A stretch of 47,850 nt of DNA from Pseudomonadota bacterium (GCA_023430045.1 JAEZCF010000122.1:1-47850), one strand, 5' to 3'. Shown: positions 27,421-36,339, numbered from the stretch's first letter. Numbers and translations: made by a program. The notes: generated by a model from the letters alone, not told the origin.

Positions 27421-27886
27421 GAGCACATGCTCCATGTGGGACACATGCGCACTATGGGTGCGATGGCAGAAGAAGGACCTGCCGCCGATCACGAAAACCG
27501 ATGCTGTGTGCCCGGTTGCCACAACGTGCGGGAAATTCCGTCTCCATGTATCTGCGAAACCTGACAACGGCTTGCGCCGCGGCGGGCATCGTCCACGCGG
27601 TGGATGTTGAAACCTCTGCTGATCGTGTCGGCAAGCATGGCGCTGTCGCGTTGCTTCGTGTTCCTTCGTGTTCCTTCGCGCTTCCGCAAGCGCTCCCGAA
27701 CTCGATCTCTGGCAACGGAAAGAGTGGTGCCTTTTCACGTAGGAAAACGCCGCTCTGACCCGCATAAGCGACATGGGTTTGCTTGTAGCGACGTATGCCT
27801 GCGTAACGTGCCTGTCGCGCCATCAGGCGCCATCTCATAAGGAGTGGCGACCCCGGCGCGAAACCGTCAACAAGAGAAACCATTAC
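27421..27886. other. Intergenic region between divergent secreted-protein genes (466 bp)
   Basis: No gene supported. It contains three tandem 10-bp units at 27651-27680 and must hold both divergent promoters. Short open frames here have atypical composition and no homology that I recognise. Confidence 0.5.
27651..27680. repeat. Three tandem 10-bp repeats
   Basis: TTGCTTCGTG, TTCCTTCGTG, TTCCTTCGCG in direct succession, each differing by one base. On the other strand this reads CGAAGGAACA-type units, a kind of intergenic repeat common in many bacterial genomes. No sign of coding. Confidence 0.7.
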
Positions 27887-29011
27887 ATGAAATCGAAGAT
27901 CTCAAGGCGCGTGATGACGCTGGCCGTTGCAGCGGCTCTCGGTATGTCGACTGCGGCTTCCGCAAGTCCTGACCAGGCCGTCGCCGCGGTGATGGAGAGC
28001 GCCAGCCAGGAACTGATCCACCTGCTTCCACAACCGGGCTTTGTCGAGCACCTTCGCCTGGCGCTGGAGCAGAGAGGAGGGGATACGGTGCGGCTAAGTG
28101 AAGTAATGCGTCAGTACGATCCAGGCATGCGCACTGTCACCGCCGCGCATCTGAGGCAGGCCGGTCAGCGGCTGCGAGACGTCAAGGGCCTGCCGGAGGA
28201 GGGGGTGGATCTGCTGCAGCTCCGGCTGCTGCTGCCCGAAGGCACGCGGCTGGCCGACGTCCGGCCGGACCAGTTCCGTCTGGCAGCGACGCCCATTGGC
28301 GATCAACGCAGGAGCCCGATGCTCAAGGCCCATGCCACTGACGGCAACGTGGTCCAGATCGATGCCAACGCGCGGCCGGCATTCCCCTTGCTGCTTGTCG
28401 AGGTGGATACGCGTGCGTCACTGAGCGAAGGCATGGAGATGATCAATGCCGGCCTTCAGGCACAAGGCATGCAGACCCTGCCACGGGCTCCCGAGCCGGG
28501 CGAAACGCTGGACATCTCCCGACTGGATTACATTCGACTGGCGGTCGATCAGGAATCCAACATAAAAGGCGCAGCCGAGATATTTGTCGTGGTTTCAGGC
28601 CTGCATCTGGACGAGAAGAAGCCCGAAATGCGGACATTCGAAATGCCGTGGCTGGACTACGACAAGACGGATTACTACCCGGCCCAGGACTGGATTCACT
28701 GGGGCAGCTATCGCTATGACGCAGCGAATGTGCAGCTGTTCGAAGAGGATGGCGGAACCGACTACAAGGCGATGCTGTCTGCACTGATCACTACCGTGGG
28801 CTCAGCAATAGCCCCGTTCGAGCCCACCGTGGGCGTGGTCAGTGTCATCGCGGATGCGGTGCTGAAGGCGCTGCCGGATTCTCCGTTCGTTGATGACCAT
28901 GACTATATCGATAGTTTTTACCTGCTGCGTAGAGGCGAAACCTACCGTGCGCGGTACGGGGCAGCAGCCAATGCGGTAGTGGATGTCACCCCGGTCACGC
29001 TGACGAAGTGA
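27887..29011 (+). CDS. DUF3103-like secreted protein (374 aa)
   Basis: Signal peptide at residues 1-27 (TLAVAAALGMSTAASA). The C-terminal half resembles DUF3103 proteins: AEIFVVVSGLHL, MPWLDYDKTDYYP, WGSYRYDAANVQLFEEDGGT, then VVSVIADAVLKALPDSPFVD and DDHDYIDSFYLLRRGETY. The middle part has FPLLLVEVDTRASLSEGMEM. The biochemical role of the family is unknown; members are secreted proteins found in marine and soil proteobacteria. The start ATG at 27887 follows an A-rich leader (CAAGAGAAAC). Divergently arranged with a secreted PI-PLC-like enzyme. Confidence 0.65.
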   Translation: MKSKISRRVMTLAVAAALGMSTAASASPDQAVAAVMESASQELIHLLPQPGFVEHLRLALEQRGGDTVRLSEVMRQYDPGMRTVTAAHLRQAGQRLRDVKGLPEEGVDLLQLRLLLPEGTRLADVRPDQFRLAATPIGDQRRSPMLKAHATDGNVVQIDANARPAFPLLLVEVDTRASLSEGMEMINAGLQAQGMQTLPRAPEPGETLDISRLDYIRLAVDQESNIKGAAEIFVVVSGLHLDEKKPEMRTFEMPWLDYDKTDYYPAQDWIHWGSYRYDAANVQLFEEDGGTDYKAMLSALITTVGSAIAPFEPTVGVVSVIADAVLKALPDSPFVDDHDYIDSFYLLRRGETYRARYGAAANAVVDVTPVTLTK

Positions 29012-29014
29012 TTG

Positions 29015-29049
29015 AAAAAAAAGACGACGGCACCTCGGTGCCGTCGTCT
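29015..29049. terminator. Strong bidirectional terminator
   Basis: A 13-bp perfect stem AGACGACGGCACC / GGTGCCGTCGTCT with a 2-nt gap is preceded by eight A, which form a T8 tract on the minus strand. It separates the DUF3103 gene from the end of the cstA-ybdD operon and should end the latter especially well. Confidence 0.88.
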
Positions 29050-29074
29050 GGTCTTTCCGTGACTGGCGTGGCGC

Positions 29075-29299
29075 TCAGCAGCAGCGTCCGCCGTTCTTTC
29101 CGCTGTAACGGGCTTCCTGGCGTTCGCGGAAGAACGTCTTGTAGTCCATCGGCGTGCGGTCCGGATGCTTTTCCAGCACATGTCGCACGTAGTTGTCGTA
29201 ATCCGGGATGCCGCAGCACAGCCGCGCGGTCTGCACCAACCGCCGCCAGAGGCGGCGATGGGCCTGGTACTGACCGACCGGTACCAGTTGCGTGCTCAT
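29075..29299 (-). CDS. ybdD: YbdD/YjiX family small protein (74 aa)
   Basis: Small cytoplasmic partner of CstA/BtsT transporters; in E. coli YbdD with CstA and YjiX with BtsT are needed for pyruvate uptake. The conserved core is RLVQTARLCCGIPDYDNYVRH, then DRTPMDYKTFFRERQEARY, ending in a Cys-rich GGRCC tail. The ATG overlaps the last base of the cstA stop (TAATG), so translation is coupled. Confidence 0.9.
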   Translation of the reverse strand: MSTQLVPVGQYQAHRRLWRRLVQTARLCCGIPDYDNYVRHVLEKHPDRTPMDYKTFFRERQEARYSGKNGGRCC

Positions 29300-31380
29300 T
29301 ACAGATCCGCCATCTGGTGCGGCTGCAGCTGCACGTATTCGGTCTCGCGATCGGTACGCTGCGGATTGCGGCGGGCCGTGGCGATGGTCTTCAGCGCATA
29401 AAACAGGATCGAGAACACCACCAGCAGGAACAGCACGGTCAGGCTGGTATTGACGTAGGCGTTGACCACGATCTGCTGCATCTGTCCTACCGTCTTGGCC
29501 GGCGCGGTGATGGTGCCGCTGGCAATGGCATCCTGGTACTTGTGTGCCTGCGCCAGGAAGCCCTGTGCCGGATTGCTGTCGAAGATCTTGATCAGACCGG
29601 CCCAGGTCGTGCAGATCAGCAGCCATACCGCCGGCACCGCCGTGACCCATGCATAGCGGTCACGCTTCATCTTGAACAGCACCACCGTGCCCAGCATCAG
29701 CGCGATGCCGGCCAGCATCTGGTTGGAGATGCCGAACAGCGGCCACAGGGTCTGGATGCCGCCGAACGGATCGACCACGCCGGTATACAGCAGGTAGCCC
29801 CACAGGGCCACGCAGCCGGCAGTGGCGACGATGTTGGCGGTCCACGACTCGGTCTTCTTCAGGGCGGGGATGAAGTTGCCCAGCAGGTCCTGAAGCATGA
29901 AGCGGCCGGCGCGGGTACCGGCGTCCACGGCGGTGAGGATGAACAGTGCTTCGAACAGGATGGCGAAGTGGTACCAGAACGCCATCATTGCATCGCTGCC
30001 GCTGGGAATGGCCTCATGCAGGATCTGCGCGATGCCCACCGCCAGCGTCGGCGCGCCGCCGGCACGGTGCAGGATGGTCGGCTCGCCGATGGCGGCGGCA
30101 GTGGCCTCCAGCTGCTGCGGGGTGATGGTGAAGCCCCAGGTGTTGGTGATGTAGTGCGCGGCGGAAACCGCATCGCCTCCAATCACCGCGGCCGGGCTGT
30201 TCATGGCGAAGTAGATGCCGGGTTCGATGATCGAAGCGGCCACCAGGGCCATCACTGCGACGAACGATTCCATCAGCATGCCGCCGTAACCGATGTAGCG
30301 CGCATGCGCTTCATTGGCCAGCAGCTTCGGCGTGGTACCCGAGGCGATCAGTGCGTGGAAGCCGGAAACCGCGCCGCAGGCGATGGTGATGAACAGGAAC
30401 GGGAACATGCCGCCCTTCCACACCGGGCCATCGCCACTGGCGGCAAACTGGGTCAGCGCCGGCATCTTCAGTTCCGGCATGACGATCAGGATGCCGATCG
30501 CCAGAGCGACGATCGTACCGATCTTCAGGAACGTGGACAGGTAGTCGCGCGGGGCCAGCAGCAGCCACACCGGCAGCACCGATGCGACGAAGCCGTAGCC
30601 GATCAGCATCCAGGTGATCTGGGTGCCGGTGAAGGTGAAGGCCGGTCCCCAAACCGGATCGGCGGCGATCTTTCCGCCGTACCAGATGGCCAGCAGCAGC
30701 AGGATCAGTCCAACCACGGAGATCTCACCGATCTTGCCGGGACGGATGTAGCGCATGTAGATGCCCATCAGGATCGCGATGGGCATCGTGGCGATGACGG
30801 TGAACATGCCCCACGGGCTTTCGGCCAGGGCCTTCACCACCACCATCGCCAGCACCGCCAGGATGATGATCATGATCAGGAAGGCACCGAACAGCGCGAT
30901 GGTGCCGGGTACCTGGCCCATCTCCTCACGCACCAGGTCGCCAAGCGAACGGCCGTTGCGGCGGCTGGAAAGGAACAGGACCATGAAGTCCTGCACCGCG
31001 CCGGCCAGCACCACGCCGACCACCAGCCACAGCAGCCCGGGCAGGTAGCCCATCTGTGCGGCCAGCACTGGTCCGACCAGCGGGCCGGCGCCGGCAATGG
31101 CGGCGAAGTGGTGGCCGAACAGCACGTGCTTGTTGGTGGGCACGTAGTCCAGGCCGTCGTTGTTGATCACCGCGGGCGTGGCCCGGGTGGGATCGAGCTG
31201 CATCACCTTGCTGGCGATGAATACGCTATAGAAACGGTAGGCGATGAGGTAGATGGAAACCGCTGCGACCACGATCCACAGCGCATTGATGTGTTCACCG
31301 CGGCGCAATGCCACGGTGCCCAGACAGAATGCGCCGAGCAGCGCGAGCAACGCCCAGCCCAGCTTTGAAAAGCCTTTCAT
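29299..31380 (-). CDS. cstA: Carbon-starvation protein CstA, pyruvate/peptide transporter (693 aa)
   Basis: Inner-membrane transporter of the CstA/BtsT family with some 16-18 hydrophobic segments. Family marks are YVPTNKHVLFGHHFAAIAGAG near residue 85, GPVLAAQMGYLPGLLW, and VQDFMVLFLSSRRNGRSLGD. Members take up pyruvate and possibly peptides during carbon starvation. The start at 31380 follows GGGAGAG, with TTGAC-N9-GTCAA about 40-58 nt upstream of the ATG as a possible operator. Operon with ybdD; the operon ends at the 29015-29049 terminator. Confidence 0.95.
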   Translation of the reverse strand: MKGFSKLGWALLALLGAFCLGTVALRRGEHINALWIVVAAVSIYLIAYRFYSVFIASKVMQLDPTRATPAVINNDGLDYVPTNKHVLFGHHFAAIAGAGPLVGPVLAAQMGYLPGLLWLVVGVVLAGAVQDFMVLFLSSRRNGRSLGDLVREEMGQVPGTIALFGAFLIMIIILAVLAMVVVKALAESPWGMFTVIATMPIAILMGIYMRYIRPGKIGEISVVGLILLLLAIWYGGKIAADPVWGPAFTFTGTQITWMLIGYGFVASVLPVWLLLAPRDYLSTFLKIGTIVALAIGILIVMPELKMPALTQFAASGDGPVWKGGMFPFLFITIACGAVSGFHALIASGTTPKLLANEAHARYIGYGGMLMESFVAVMALVAASIIEPGIYFAMNSPAAVIGGDAVSAAHYITNTWGFTITPQQLEATAAAIGEPTILHRAGGAPTLAVGIAQILHEAIPSGSDAMMAFWYHFAILFEALFILTAVDAGTRAGRFMLQDLLGNFIPALKKTESWTANIVATAGCVALWGYLLYTGVVDPFGGIQTLWPLFGISNQMLAGIALMLGTVVLFKMKRDRYAWVTAVPAVWLLICTTWAGLIKIFDSNPAQGFLAQAHKYQDAIASGTITAPAKTVGQMQQIVVNAYVNTSLTVLFLLVVFSILFYALKTIATARRNPQRTDRETEYVQLQPHQMADL

Positions 31381-31419
31381 GAGGTGAACTCTCCCGGAAG
31401 AACGTGACAAGGGTCCGCC

Positions 31420-31438
31420 TTGACTCTTGCAGGGTCAA
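31420..31438. promoter_or_regulatory. Inverted repeat upstream of cstA
   Basis: TTGAC-N9-GTCAA, 40-58 nt upstream of the cstA start, in the divergent region shared with a pirin gene. A candidate protein-binding site; it does not match the CRP consensus. Confidence 0.3.
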
Positions 31439-31616
31439 TGCAGGCAGGGCGTTTCGATGCTAGTACTTTGGTCGTAACGCCCTCGGTGCCTCCCGGCCGG
31501 GCGACGGTTTTCATGGGGCGGGGTGGCCAATGCTGGAACAATGGGTTGCGACGGGCGTGCTTTGCCGGTGGGTCGTCCGCCACCATCTTATGGACAGTCA
31601 ACCTTCTGGAGTCGCC

Positions 31617-32468
31617 ATGACCCTGCACATGCCCGCCCGCGTGCTCCGCACCATCCGCGGAACGCCTGCCTCCGATGGCGCCGGGGTGCGTCTTGTCCGG
31701 GTGATCGGTGGCCAGTCGCTGCCAGACCTGGATCCTTTCCTGCTGCTGGACGAGTTCGGTACCGATCGCGCCGAGGATTACCTGGCCGGTTTCCCGAGCC
31801 ACCCACACCGCGGCTTCGAAACGGTCACCTACATGCTCGACGGGCGCATGCGGCACAAGGACAACCACGGCAATGAAGGCCTGCTGACACCTGGCAGCGT
31901 GCAGTGGATGACGGCCGGCCGTGGCCTGGTGCATTCGGAGATGCCGGAGCAGGAAAGCGGGCGCATGCGCGGTTTCCAGCTGTGGGTGAACCTGCCGGCG
32001 CGCGAGAAGATGACGGCGCCGCGTTACCAGGAATTCGCGCCGGAACGCATTCCCGAGGTGCAGCCCGCCGAAGGCGTGCGGGTCAAGGTCATCGCCGGCA
32101 ACGTAGGGGAAACGGCCGGACCCATCGTGCAGCCGGCGACCGATCCGCTTTACCTGGACGTCCAGCTCGATCCGGGGACGGGATGGGATCATCTGCTGCC
32201 CGAAGGCCATAGTGCATTCGCCTACGTATTCGAGGGCGACATGGTGGTTGGCAGCGGCGACGATGCGCGTCCGGTGGCGCTCCAGGAGCTGGCGGTGCTG
32301 GGCGGAGGTGATGCGCTGCACGTAGTGGGCGGCACGCAGGGCGCGCGGCTGATCCTGGTCGCGGGCCGGCCGTTGCGCGAACCGGTGGCCCGGCACGGAC
32401 CGTTCGTCATGAACACCCGGGAGGAGCTGATGCAGGCCTTCGTGGACTTCCAGGAAGGCCGCTTCTGA
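31617..32468 (+). CDS. Pirin family protein (283 aa)
   Basis: Bicupin iron protein; bacterial pirins include quercetinases and redox-linked regulators. The N-terminal cupin carries the metal set HPHRGFETVTYML (His, His), then MRHKDNHGN and GLVHSEMPE (His, Glu). The pirin C-terminal domain is complete (GWDHLLPEGHSAFAYVFEG). The start ATG follows GGAG. It is divergent from cstA. Compared with the second pirin at 34012-34875 it is clearly a different paralogue. Confidence 0.9.
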   Translation: MTLHMPARVLRTIRGTPASDGAGVRLVRVIGGQSLPDLDPFLLLDEFGTDRAEDYLAGFPSHPHRGFETVTYMLDGRMRHKDNHGNEGLLTPGSVQWMTAGRGLVHSEMPEQESGRMRGFQLWVNLPAREKMTAPRYQEFAPERIPEVQPAEGVRVKVIAGNVGETAGPIVQPATDPLYLDVQLDPGTGWDHLLPEGHSAFAYVFEGDMVVGSGDDARPVALQELAVLGGGDALHVVGGTQGARLILVAGRPLREPVARHGPFVMNTREELMQAFVDFQEGRF

Positions 32469-32482
32469 TCCTGGCCTGGCAG

Positions 32483-32505
32483 GGGGCCGGCAGCTCGCCG
32501 GCCCC
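32483..32505. terminator. Hairpin between convergent pirin and hypothetical genes
   Basis: Perfect 9-bp stem GGGGCCGGC / GCCGGCCCC with a 5-nt loop between the ends of two convergent genes; no T tract. Confidence 0.5.
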
Positions 32506-32523
32506 GCCGACGGCACGGGCATG

Positions 32524-32985
32524 TCAGCGTCCGGCAGCCACGGCGGCGGGCGACAGGTTCATGCCACGGACCATCTGCTGCAGCGTGCTGCGTTCCTCGC
32601 TGCTGGCCGGATACAGCGAAAGCTGCGCATAGCGGTCCTTGGCGATCTTCACCACGCTGATCCGCCGGTCGGCGAAACCTTCCGGTTGCTGGCCCCCCAG
32701 GTCGGGCTGGTACCAGTAAAGCGTCTCGCCGGCGAAGCTGTCCTTTTCCTGCCGCAAGGCGCGCGGCAGGCGGATGTCCGGATCGTTGCGCGTCAGCATC
32801 AGGCTCAATACTTCACGGCCGTCGCTGGTGGTGGCGCGGCAGACGAGGAAATCGCCAGCAACGCGTTCCTGCCACTGCAGGCTGCTGCTGCCCGGCAGGG
32901 CCGGACAACGTGATGAGGTCTGCGCGACGACAGATGAGGCGACGGACATCAGGCACACGACGGCAACGGCAGGCCAGAGCTTCAT
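32524..32985 (-). CDS. Hypothetical periplasmic protein (153 aa)
   Basis: Family not recognised. Signal peptide 1-21 (VVCLMSVASSVVAQ), then a soluble domain with two Cys (C27 and C49), which may form a disulfide. Central features are DPDIRLPRALRQEKDSF and GETLYWYQPDLGG. The start ATG at 32985 is preceded by GGGGGATCC. Codon use fits the neighbourhood. Lies downstream of aqpZ on the same strand (199 nt gap). Confidence 0.65.
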   Translation of the reverse strand: MKLWPAVAVVCLMSVASSVVAQTSSRCPALPGSSSLQWQERVAGDFLVCRATTSDGREVLSLMLTRNDPDIRLPRALRQEKDSFAGETLYWYQPDLGGQQPEGFADRRISVVKIAKDRYAQLSLYPASSEERSTLQQMVRGMNLSPAAVAAGR

Positions 32986-33183
32986 TGGATCCCCCAGGAT
33001 GGCAAATCGATGGTGCCGCTGGCGTGGAGCGATGCGGTCGCCGGGGCGCCCGGGCAGTCCTCCCGGATGCGCCGCCGACCCGCACGTGCCAGCGGAAACC
33101 TCATGGACCTTAACGGAACGTGAGCGAACGCACAAACGCCGTTTCATACGCAACCATTGCGCCGGATCCAGGTACCAGGTCCG

Positions 33184-33918
33184 TCAGGCCTGCGGATTGG
33201 CGGTCGCGCGCCCCATCCAGCGGCCCAGCAGGCCACCGCATGCGCCGCCAAGCAAAGGCGCGATCCAGAACAGCCACAGTTGGCTGGTGGCCGCGCTTCC
33301 GGCAAACAGCGCCGCGGCGGTGGAGCGTGCCGGATTCACCGACGTATTGGTGACGGGAATGCTGACCAGATGGATCAGGGTCAGTGCCAGGCCGATGGCC
33401 AGCGGCGCGAACCCCGGCGATGCCTTGCGGCTGGTAGCACCCATGATGATGATCAGGAACGCCGCAGTAAGGAGGGCCTCACAGAGGAAGGCGGCCGCCA
33501 GTCCGTAGCCCCCCGGCGACAAGGCACCATAGCCGTTGCTTGCGAATGCACCGGCGCTGCCTGCATCGATGTGGAAGCCCGCAGCGCCACCGGCGATCTG
33601 CAGCAGCGCATAAGCGGCCAGGATACCGCCCAGTACCTGGGCGCAGACATAGGGAACCAGGTCCCTGCCGGAGAAGCGGCCGCCCACCCATAATCCCAGG
33701 CTGACGGCGGGATTGAAGTGGCCGCCGGACACATGGCCGAACGCATAGGCTGCGGTGAGGACGGCCAGGCCGAACGCCAGTGCGACGCCGAGGAATCCAA
33801 TGCCCAGCGGGTTGCCGTCACCGCCATGCTGGGCGGCCAGTATCGCGCTGCCGCACCCACCCGCCACCAGCCAGAAGGTGCCGAGGAATTCGGCGGCTGC
33901 TCGTCTACACATGCCCAT
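33184..33918 (-). CDS. aqpZ: Aquaporin Z (244 aa)
   Basis: Six-helix water channel of the inner membrane. Both hallmark half-helix loops are present: SGGHFNPAVSLG (NPA 1) and TNTSVNPARS (NPA 2). The arginine after the second NPA and the His/Thr-type constriction place it in the AqpZ water-selective branch rather than GlpF. The start is the ATG with GGAG 9 nt upstream (MGMCRR); ATG two codons later is equally in frame. Confidence 0.93.
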   Translation of the reverse strand: MGMCRRAAAEFLGTFWLVAGGCGSAILAAQHGGDGNPLGIGFLGVALAFGLAVLTAAYAFGHVSGGHFNPAVSLGLWVGGRFSGRDLVPYVCAQVLGGILAAYALLQIAGGAAGFHIDAGSAGAFASNGYGALSPGGYGLAAAFLCEALLTAAFLIIIMGATSRKASPGFAPLAIGLALTLIHLVSIPVTNTSVNPARSTAAALFAGSAATSQLWLFWIAPLLGGACGGLLGRWMGRATANPQA

Positions 33919-34011
33919 CGCTGCAATCTCCAGAAAAAACCGGCAGGGGCGCCGGAGGGCAGCGATTGCGGGGCTGCGGCAATGAAGCCGCTCTGAATGA
34001 TTCGGGTGGTT

Positions 34012-34875
34012 TCAGCTGGCCGGCAGCGGGATGAATTCGCTGTCGTCGCCCGGGATCGTGCCGAAACGGCCAGACTCCCAGTCGTGCTTGGCCTGTTCGA
34101 TGCGTTCCCTGGAGCTGGAAACAAAGTTCCACCACAGGTGGCGATGCGCATCGAGAGGCTCACCCCCCATGAGCATGGCCTTGACCGGCGTCTTCGCTCG
34201 CAGGCGTCCGCGCGCACCTTCGGCGGGCAGTATCAGGTGCTGCGCGGGCACGTCAACACCATCCAGCTGCGCCTGTCCTTCCAGGATGTAAACGGAGCGC
34301 TCGCGATGTCCGCTGTCGAGATCGATCTCCGCGTCGGCGGCGAGGTCGATGGCGACATTGAGCGTGTCGGTGAAGACCTTCACTGGCGATTCTTCGCCAT
34401 AGGCACGTCCGGCGATCACCCGCAGCCAGGCGCCGTCACGGTGCTGTTGCGGCAGCGAATCGGCGGTGTGGTGGTGGAACGCGGGCTCGACCTCTTCATG
34501 GCTTCTGGGCAGGGCGATCCAAGTCTGCATGCCATGCAGCGGATGACCCTGTGCGCGCTCCGGCGGCGGCGTGCGCTCGGAGTGGGCGATGCCGCGGCCT
34601 GCCGTCATCCAGTTCACGTCGCCCGGGCGGATCACCTGGTCAGACCCGAGGGAATCACGGTGGCCGATGGCTCCTGACCAGAGGAAGGTGACGGTTGCCA
34701 GGCCGATGTGCGGGTGGGGGCGGACGTCGATACCGTGGCCGGGATGCAGCACGGCCGGTCCCATCTGGTCCACGAAGACGAACGGACCGACGCTGCGGGC
34801 CTCCACGGTAGGAACGGCGCGGCGGACCTGCAGGCCGCCGATATCGTGCACGCGCGGGGCGATGATGGTGGTCAT
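34012..34875 (-). CDS. Pirin family protein, second paralogue (287 aa)
   Basis: Bicupin of the YhhW/quercetinase-like pirin group. The N-terminal metal motif is HPHIGLATVTFLWSG, followed by HRDSLGSDQVIRPGDVNWMT and GRGIAHSERTPP. The C-terminal domain ends with the pirin segment HLWWNFVSSSRERIEQAK followed by DWESGRFGTIPGDD. The upstream leader has only a weak Shine-Dalgarno. Lies between aqpZ and a REP-like doublet. Role probably redox or flavonoid/aromatic handling; not certain. Confidence 0.88.
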   Translation of the reverse strand: MTTIIAPRVHDIGGLQVRRAVPTVEARSVGPFVFVDQMGPAVLHPGHGIDVRPHPHIGLATVTFLWSGAIGHRDSLGSDQVIRPGDVNWMTAGRGIAHSERTPPPERAQGHPLHGMQTWIALPRSHEEVEPAFHHHTADSLPQQHRDGAWLRVIAGRAYGEESPVKVFTDTLNVAIDLAADAEIDLDSGHRERSVYILEGQAQLDGVDVPAQHLILPAEGARGRLRAKTPVKAMLMGGEPLDAHRHLWWNFVSSSRERIEQAKHDWESGRFGTIPGDDSEFIPLPAS

Positions 34876-34995
34876 GCGGGCGTTCTCGCTGGCGGGGACA
34901 GGTGCGCAGGATCGCATGCGCGATGGGCCCGCACCGGCACCATTCGGGCAACAACCTGTTGCGGAGCCAGAACCGCCAGGGTGACGGGAAACCAC

Positions 34996-35018
34996 GTGGA
35001 GCGTGGCTCTGCCCCGCT
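34996..35018 (+). repeat. REP-like element (plus strand), degenerate
   Basis: Head GTGG, then AGCGTGGCTCTGCCCCGCT, an imperfect palindrome of the same size as the elements near position 1000. First half of a second doublet, tail-to-tail with 35034-35055. Confidence 0.4.
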
Positions 35019-35033
35019 GCGCGGCAACGCATC

Positions 35034-35055
35034 AGCCGGGCAGCGCCCGGCTCCA
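35034..35055 (-). repeat. REP-like element (minus strand)
   Basis: On the minus strand TGG followed by AGCCGGGCGCTGCCCGGCT, a perfect 8-bp stem with a 3-nt loop, typical of S. maltophilia REP hairpins. Lies 19 nt past the stop of the phosphodiesterase gene, so it may also end that transcript. Confidence 0.5.
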
Positions 35056-35073
35056 TGATGCCAAGGCGTCAGG

Positions 35074-36333
35074 TCAGCGCAGCGTTTCCAGCAGCGTGCC
35101 TGCATTTCCGTCGTTGGGCGCCACCGGTACCTGCAACAGGCGGCCGAGCAGCGGGTAGACATCCACGTTGTCGAAGCCGTCGATGGTCTGGCCCTGCCTG
35201 AACGACGGCCCGCGCGCGATGAACACCGCCCGCATGGAGGGCAGCGCGTTGTCGTAGCCGTGCGAGCCACCATCCTTCGGCGCGCGCCTGGCGATGCTTG
35301 CCCGGCTGAGGGCGTTCCAGCTTTCGTCCATCTGGCAGACGATGGATGGGATTCGTGGATTGCTGCCGTAGTGCCAGCGGGCCGGCAGCGCTTCCTTCTT
35401 CCAGCATTCGTAATGTGCGTGGCGTCCGATCAACGCGCGCGCGGCGGCGTCCTCGTGGCCGGCAAGCGGCTCGAACCCGACCGACTGGCCGGCGCTGACA
35501 TTGTGTGCCACGGCAGGGTCGACCATGTCCTCGATCGCGATGGACTGGCCTGCAGGTACGGGTGCCATGCCATGGTCGGACACCACGATGACGTTGGTGC
35601 TGTCGGCCAGCCCGCGTTGCTGCAGTCCGTCCAGCACTTCACCGATGACCTGGTCGGCGCGTTCGATCGCGGCGGTGTACTGCGGCGAATCCGGGCCGTA
35701 CTCGTGACCGGCATGGTCTACGTGTTCCATGTACAGCGTGGTCAGCCGTGGCGCGTCCGCACCGGTCTGCTGCAGCCAGTCCAGCACGGTCCGCACCCGG
35801 TCTTCGAACGGCACGTTGGTATCGTATCGCCGCCACTGGCTGGGCTGGATGCCCTGCACCGGCGCTTCGCTGCCCGGCCAGGACCACGTCGCGGTGCGCA
35901 CACCGGCCTTTTCCGCTGCGACCCAGATCGGTTCGCCGCCCCACCAGGCCGAAGTCGAAACCGCTTCCCGGTCACTCAGCCTGAAGGTTCCGAGCTCCGC
36001 ATCGTCCATGCTGTTGTGGATGATGCCGTGGTGGTCCGGGCGCAGCCCGGTGACGATGGTGTAATGGTTGGGGAAGGTCAGTGAGGGATAGGACGGTGTC
36101 ATCCAGCGCGCGCGGACTCCCTCGTCGATGATGCGCTGCAGGTTGGGCGTGATGCCGCGATCAAGCGCGTCGGCACGCAGGCCATCGATGGAAACCAGCA
36201 GCAGCTTCGGCACTGCAGCGGTCGCCACGGACGGCGGATCAGCGGTGGCAGGGGCGCCACGGTGGGGCGAAGTGGTGCAGGCAGCCAGCGGCAGCAGCGC
36301 GGCCAGTGCCCAGGCAAGGCGTCGGTCAGTCAT
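35074..36333 (-). CDS. Nucleotide pyrophosphatase/phosphodiesterase (NPP) lipoprotein (419 aa)
   Basis: Alkaline-phosphatase-superfamily phosphodiesterase related to the crystallised Xanthomonas NPP. Lipoprotein signal with lipobox LAAC (C19). Metal Asp D50 is in LLLVSIDGLR, the nucleophile T86 in YPSLTFPNHYTIVTG. Further metal ligands are in YMEHVDHAGHEYGP and VVSDHGMAP, and the late HGYDN provides the last His. It hydrolyses nucleotide or phosphodiester substrates in the periplasm; substrate here unknown. TAGAAT lies exactly 6 nt upstream of ATG. Confidence 0.92.
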   Translation of the reverse strand: MTDRRLAWALAALLPLAACTTSPHRGAPATADPPSVATAAVPKLLLVSIDGLRADALDRGITPNLQRIIDEGVRARWMTPSYPSLTFPNHYTIVTGLRPDHHGIIHNSMDDAELGTFRLSDREAVSTSAWWGGEPIWVAAEKAGVRTATWSWPGSEAPVQGIQPSQWRRYDTNVPFEDRVRTVLDWLQQTGADAPRLTTLYMEHVDHAGHEYGPDSPQYTAAIERADQVIGEVLDGLQQRGLADSTNVIVVSDHGMAPVPAGQSIAIEDMVDPAVAHNVSAGQSVGFEPLAGHEDAAARALIGRHAHYECWKKEALPARWHYGSNPRIPSIVCQMDESWNALSRASIARRAPKDGGSHGYDNALPSMRAVFIARGPSFRQGQTIDGFDNVDVYPLLGRLLQVPVAPNDGNAGTLLETLR

Positions 36334-36339
36334 CGCCTC

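Noticed and set aside
29008..31368. Long open frame antisense to cstA-ybdD
   Set aside because: Same GC-bias artefact; no motif, starts inside a terminator.
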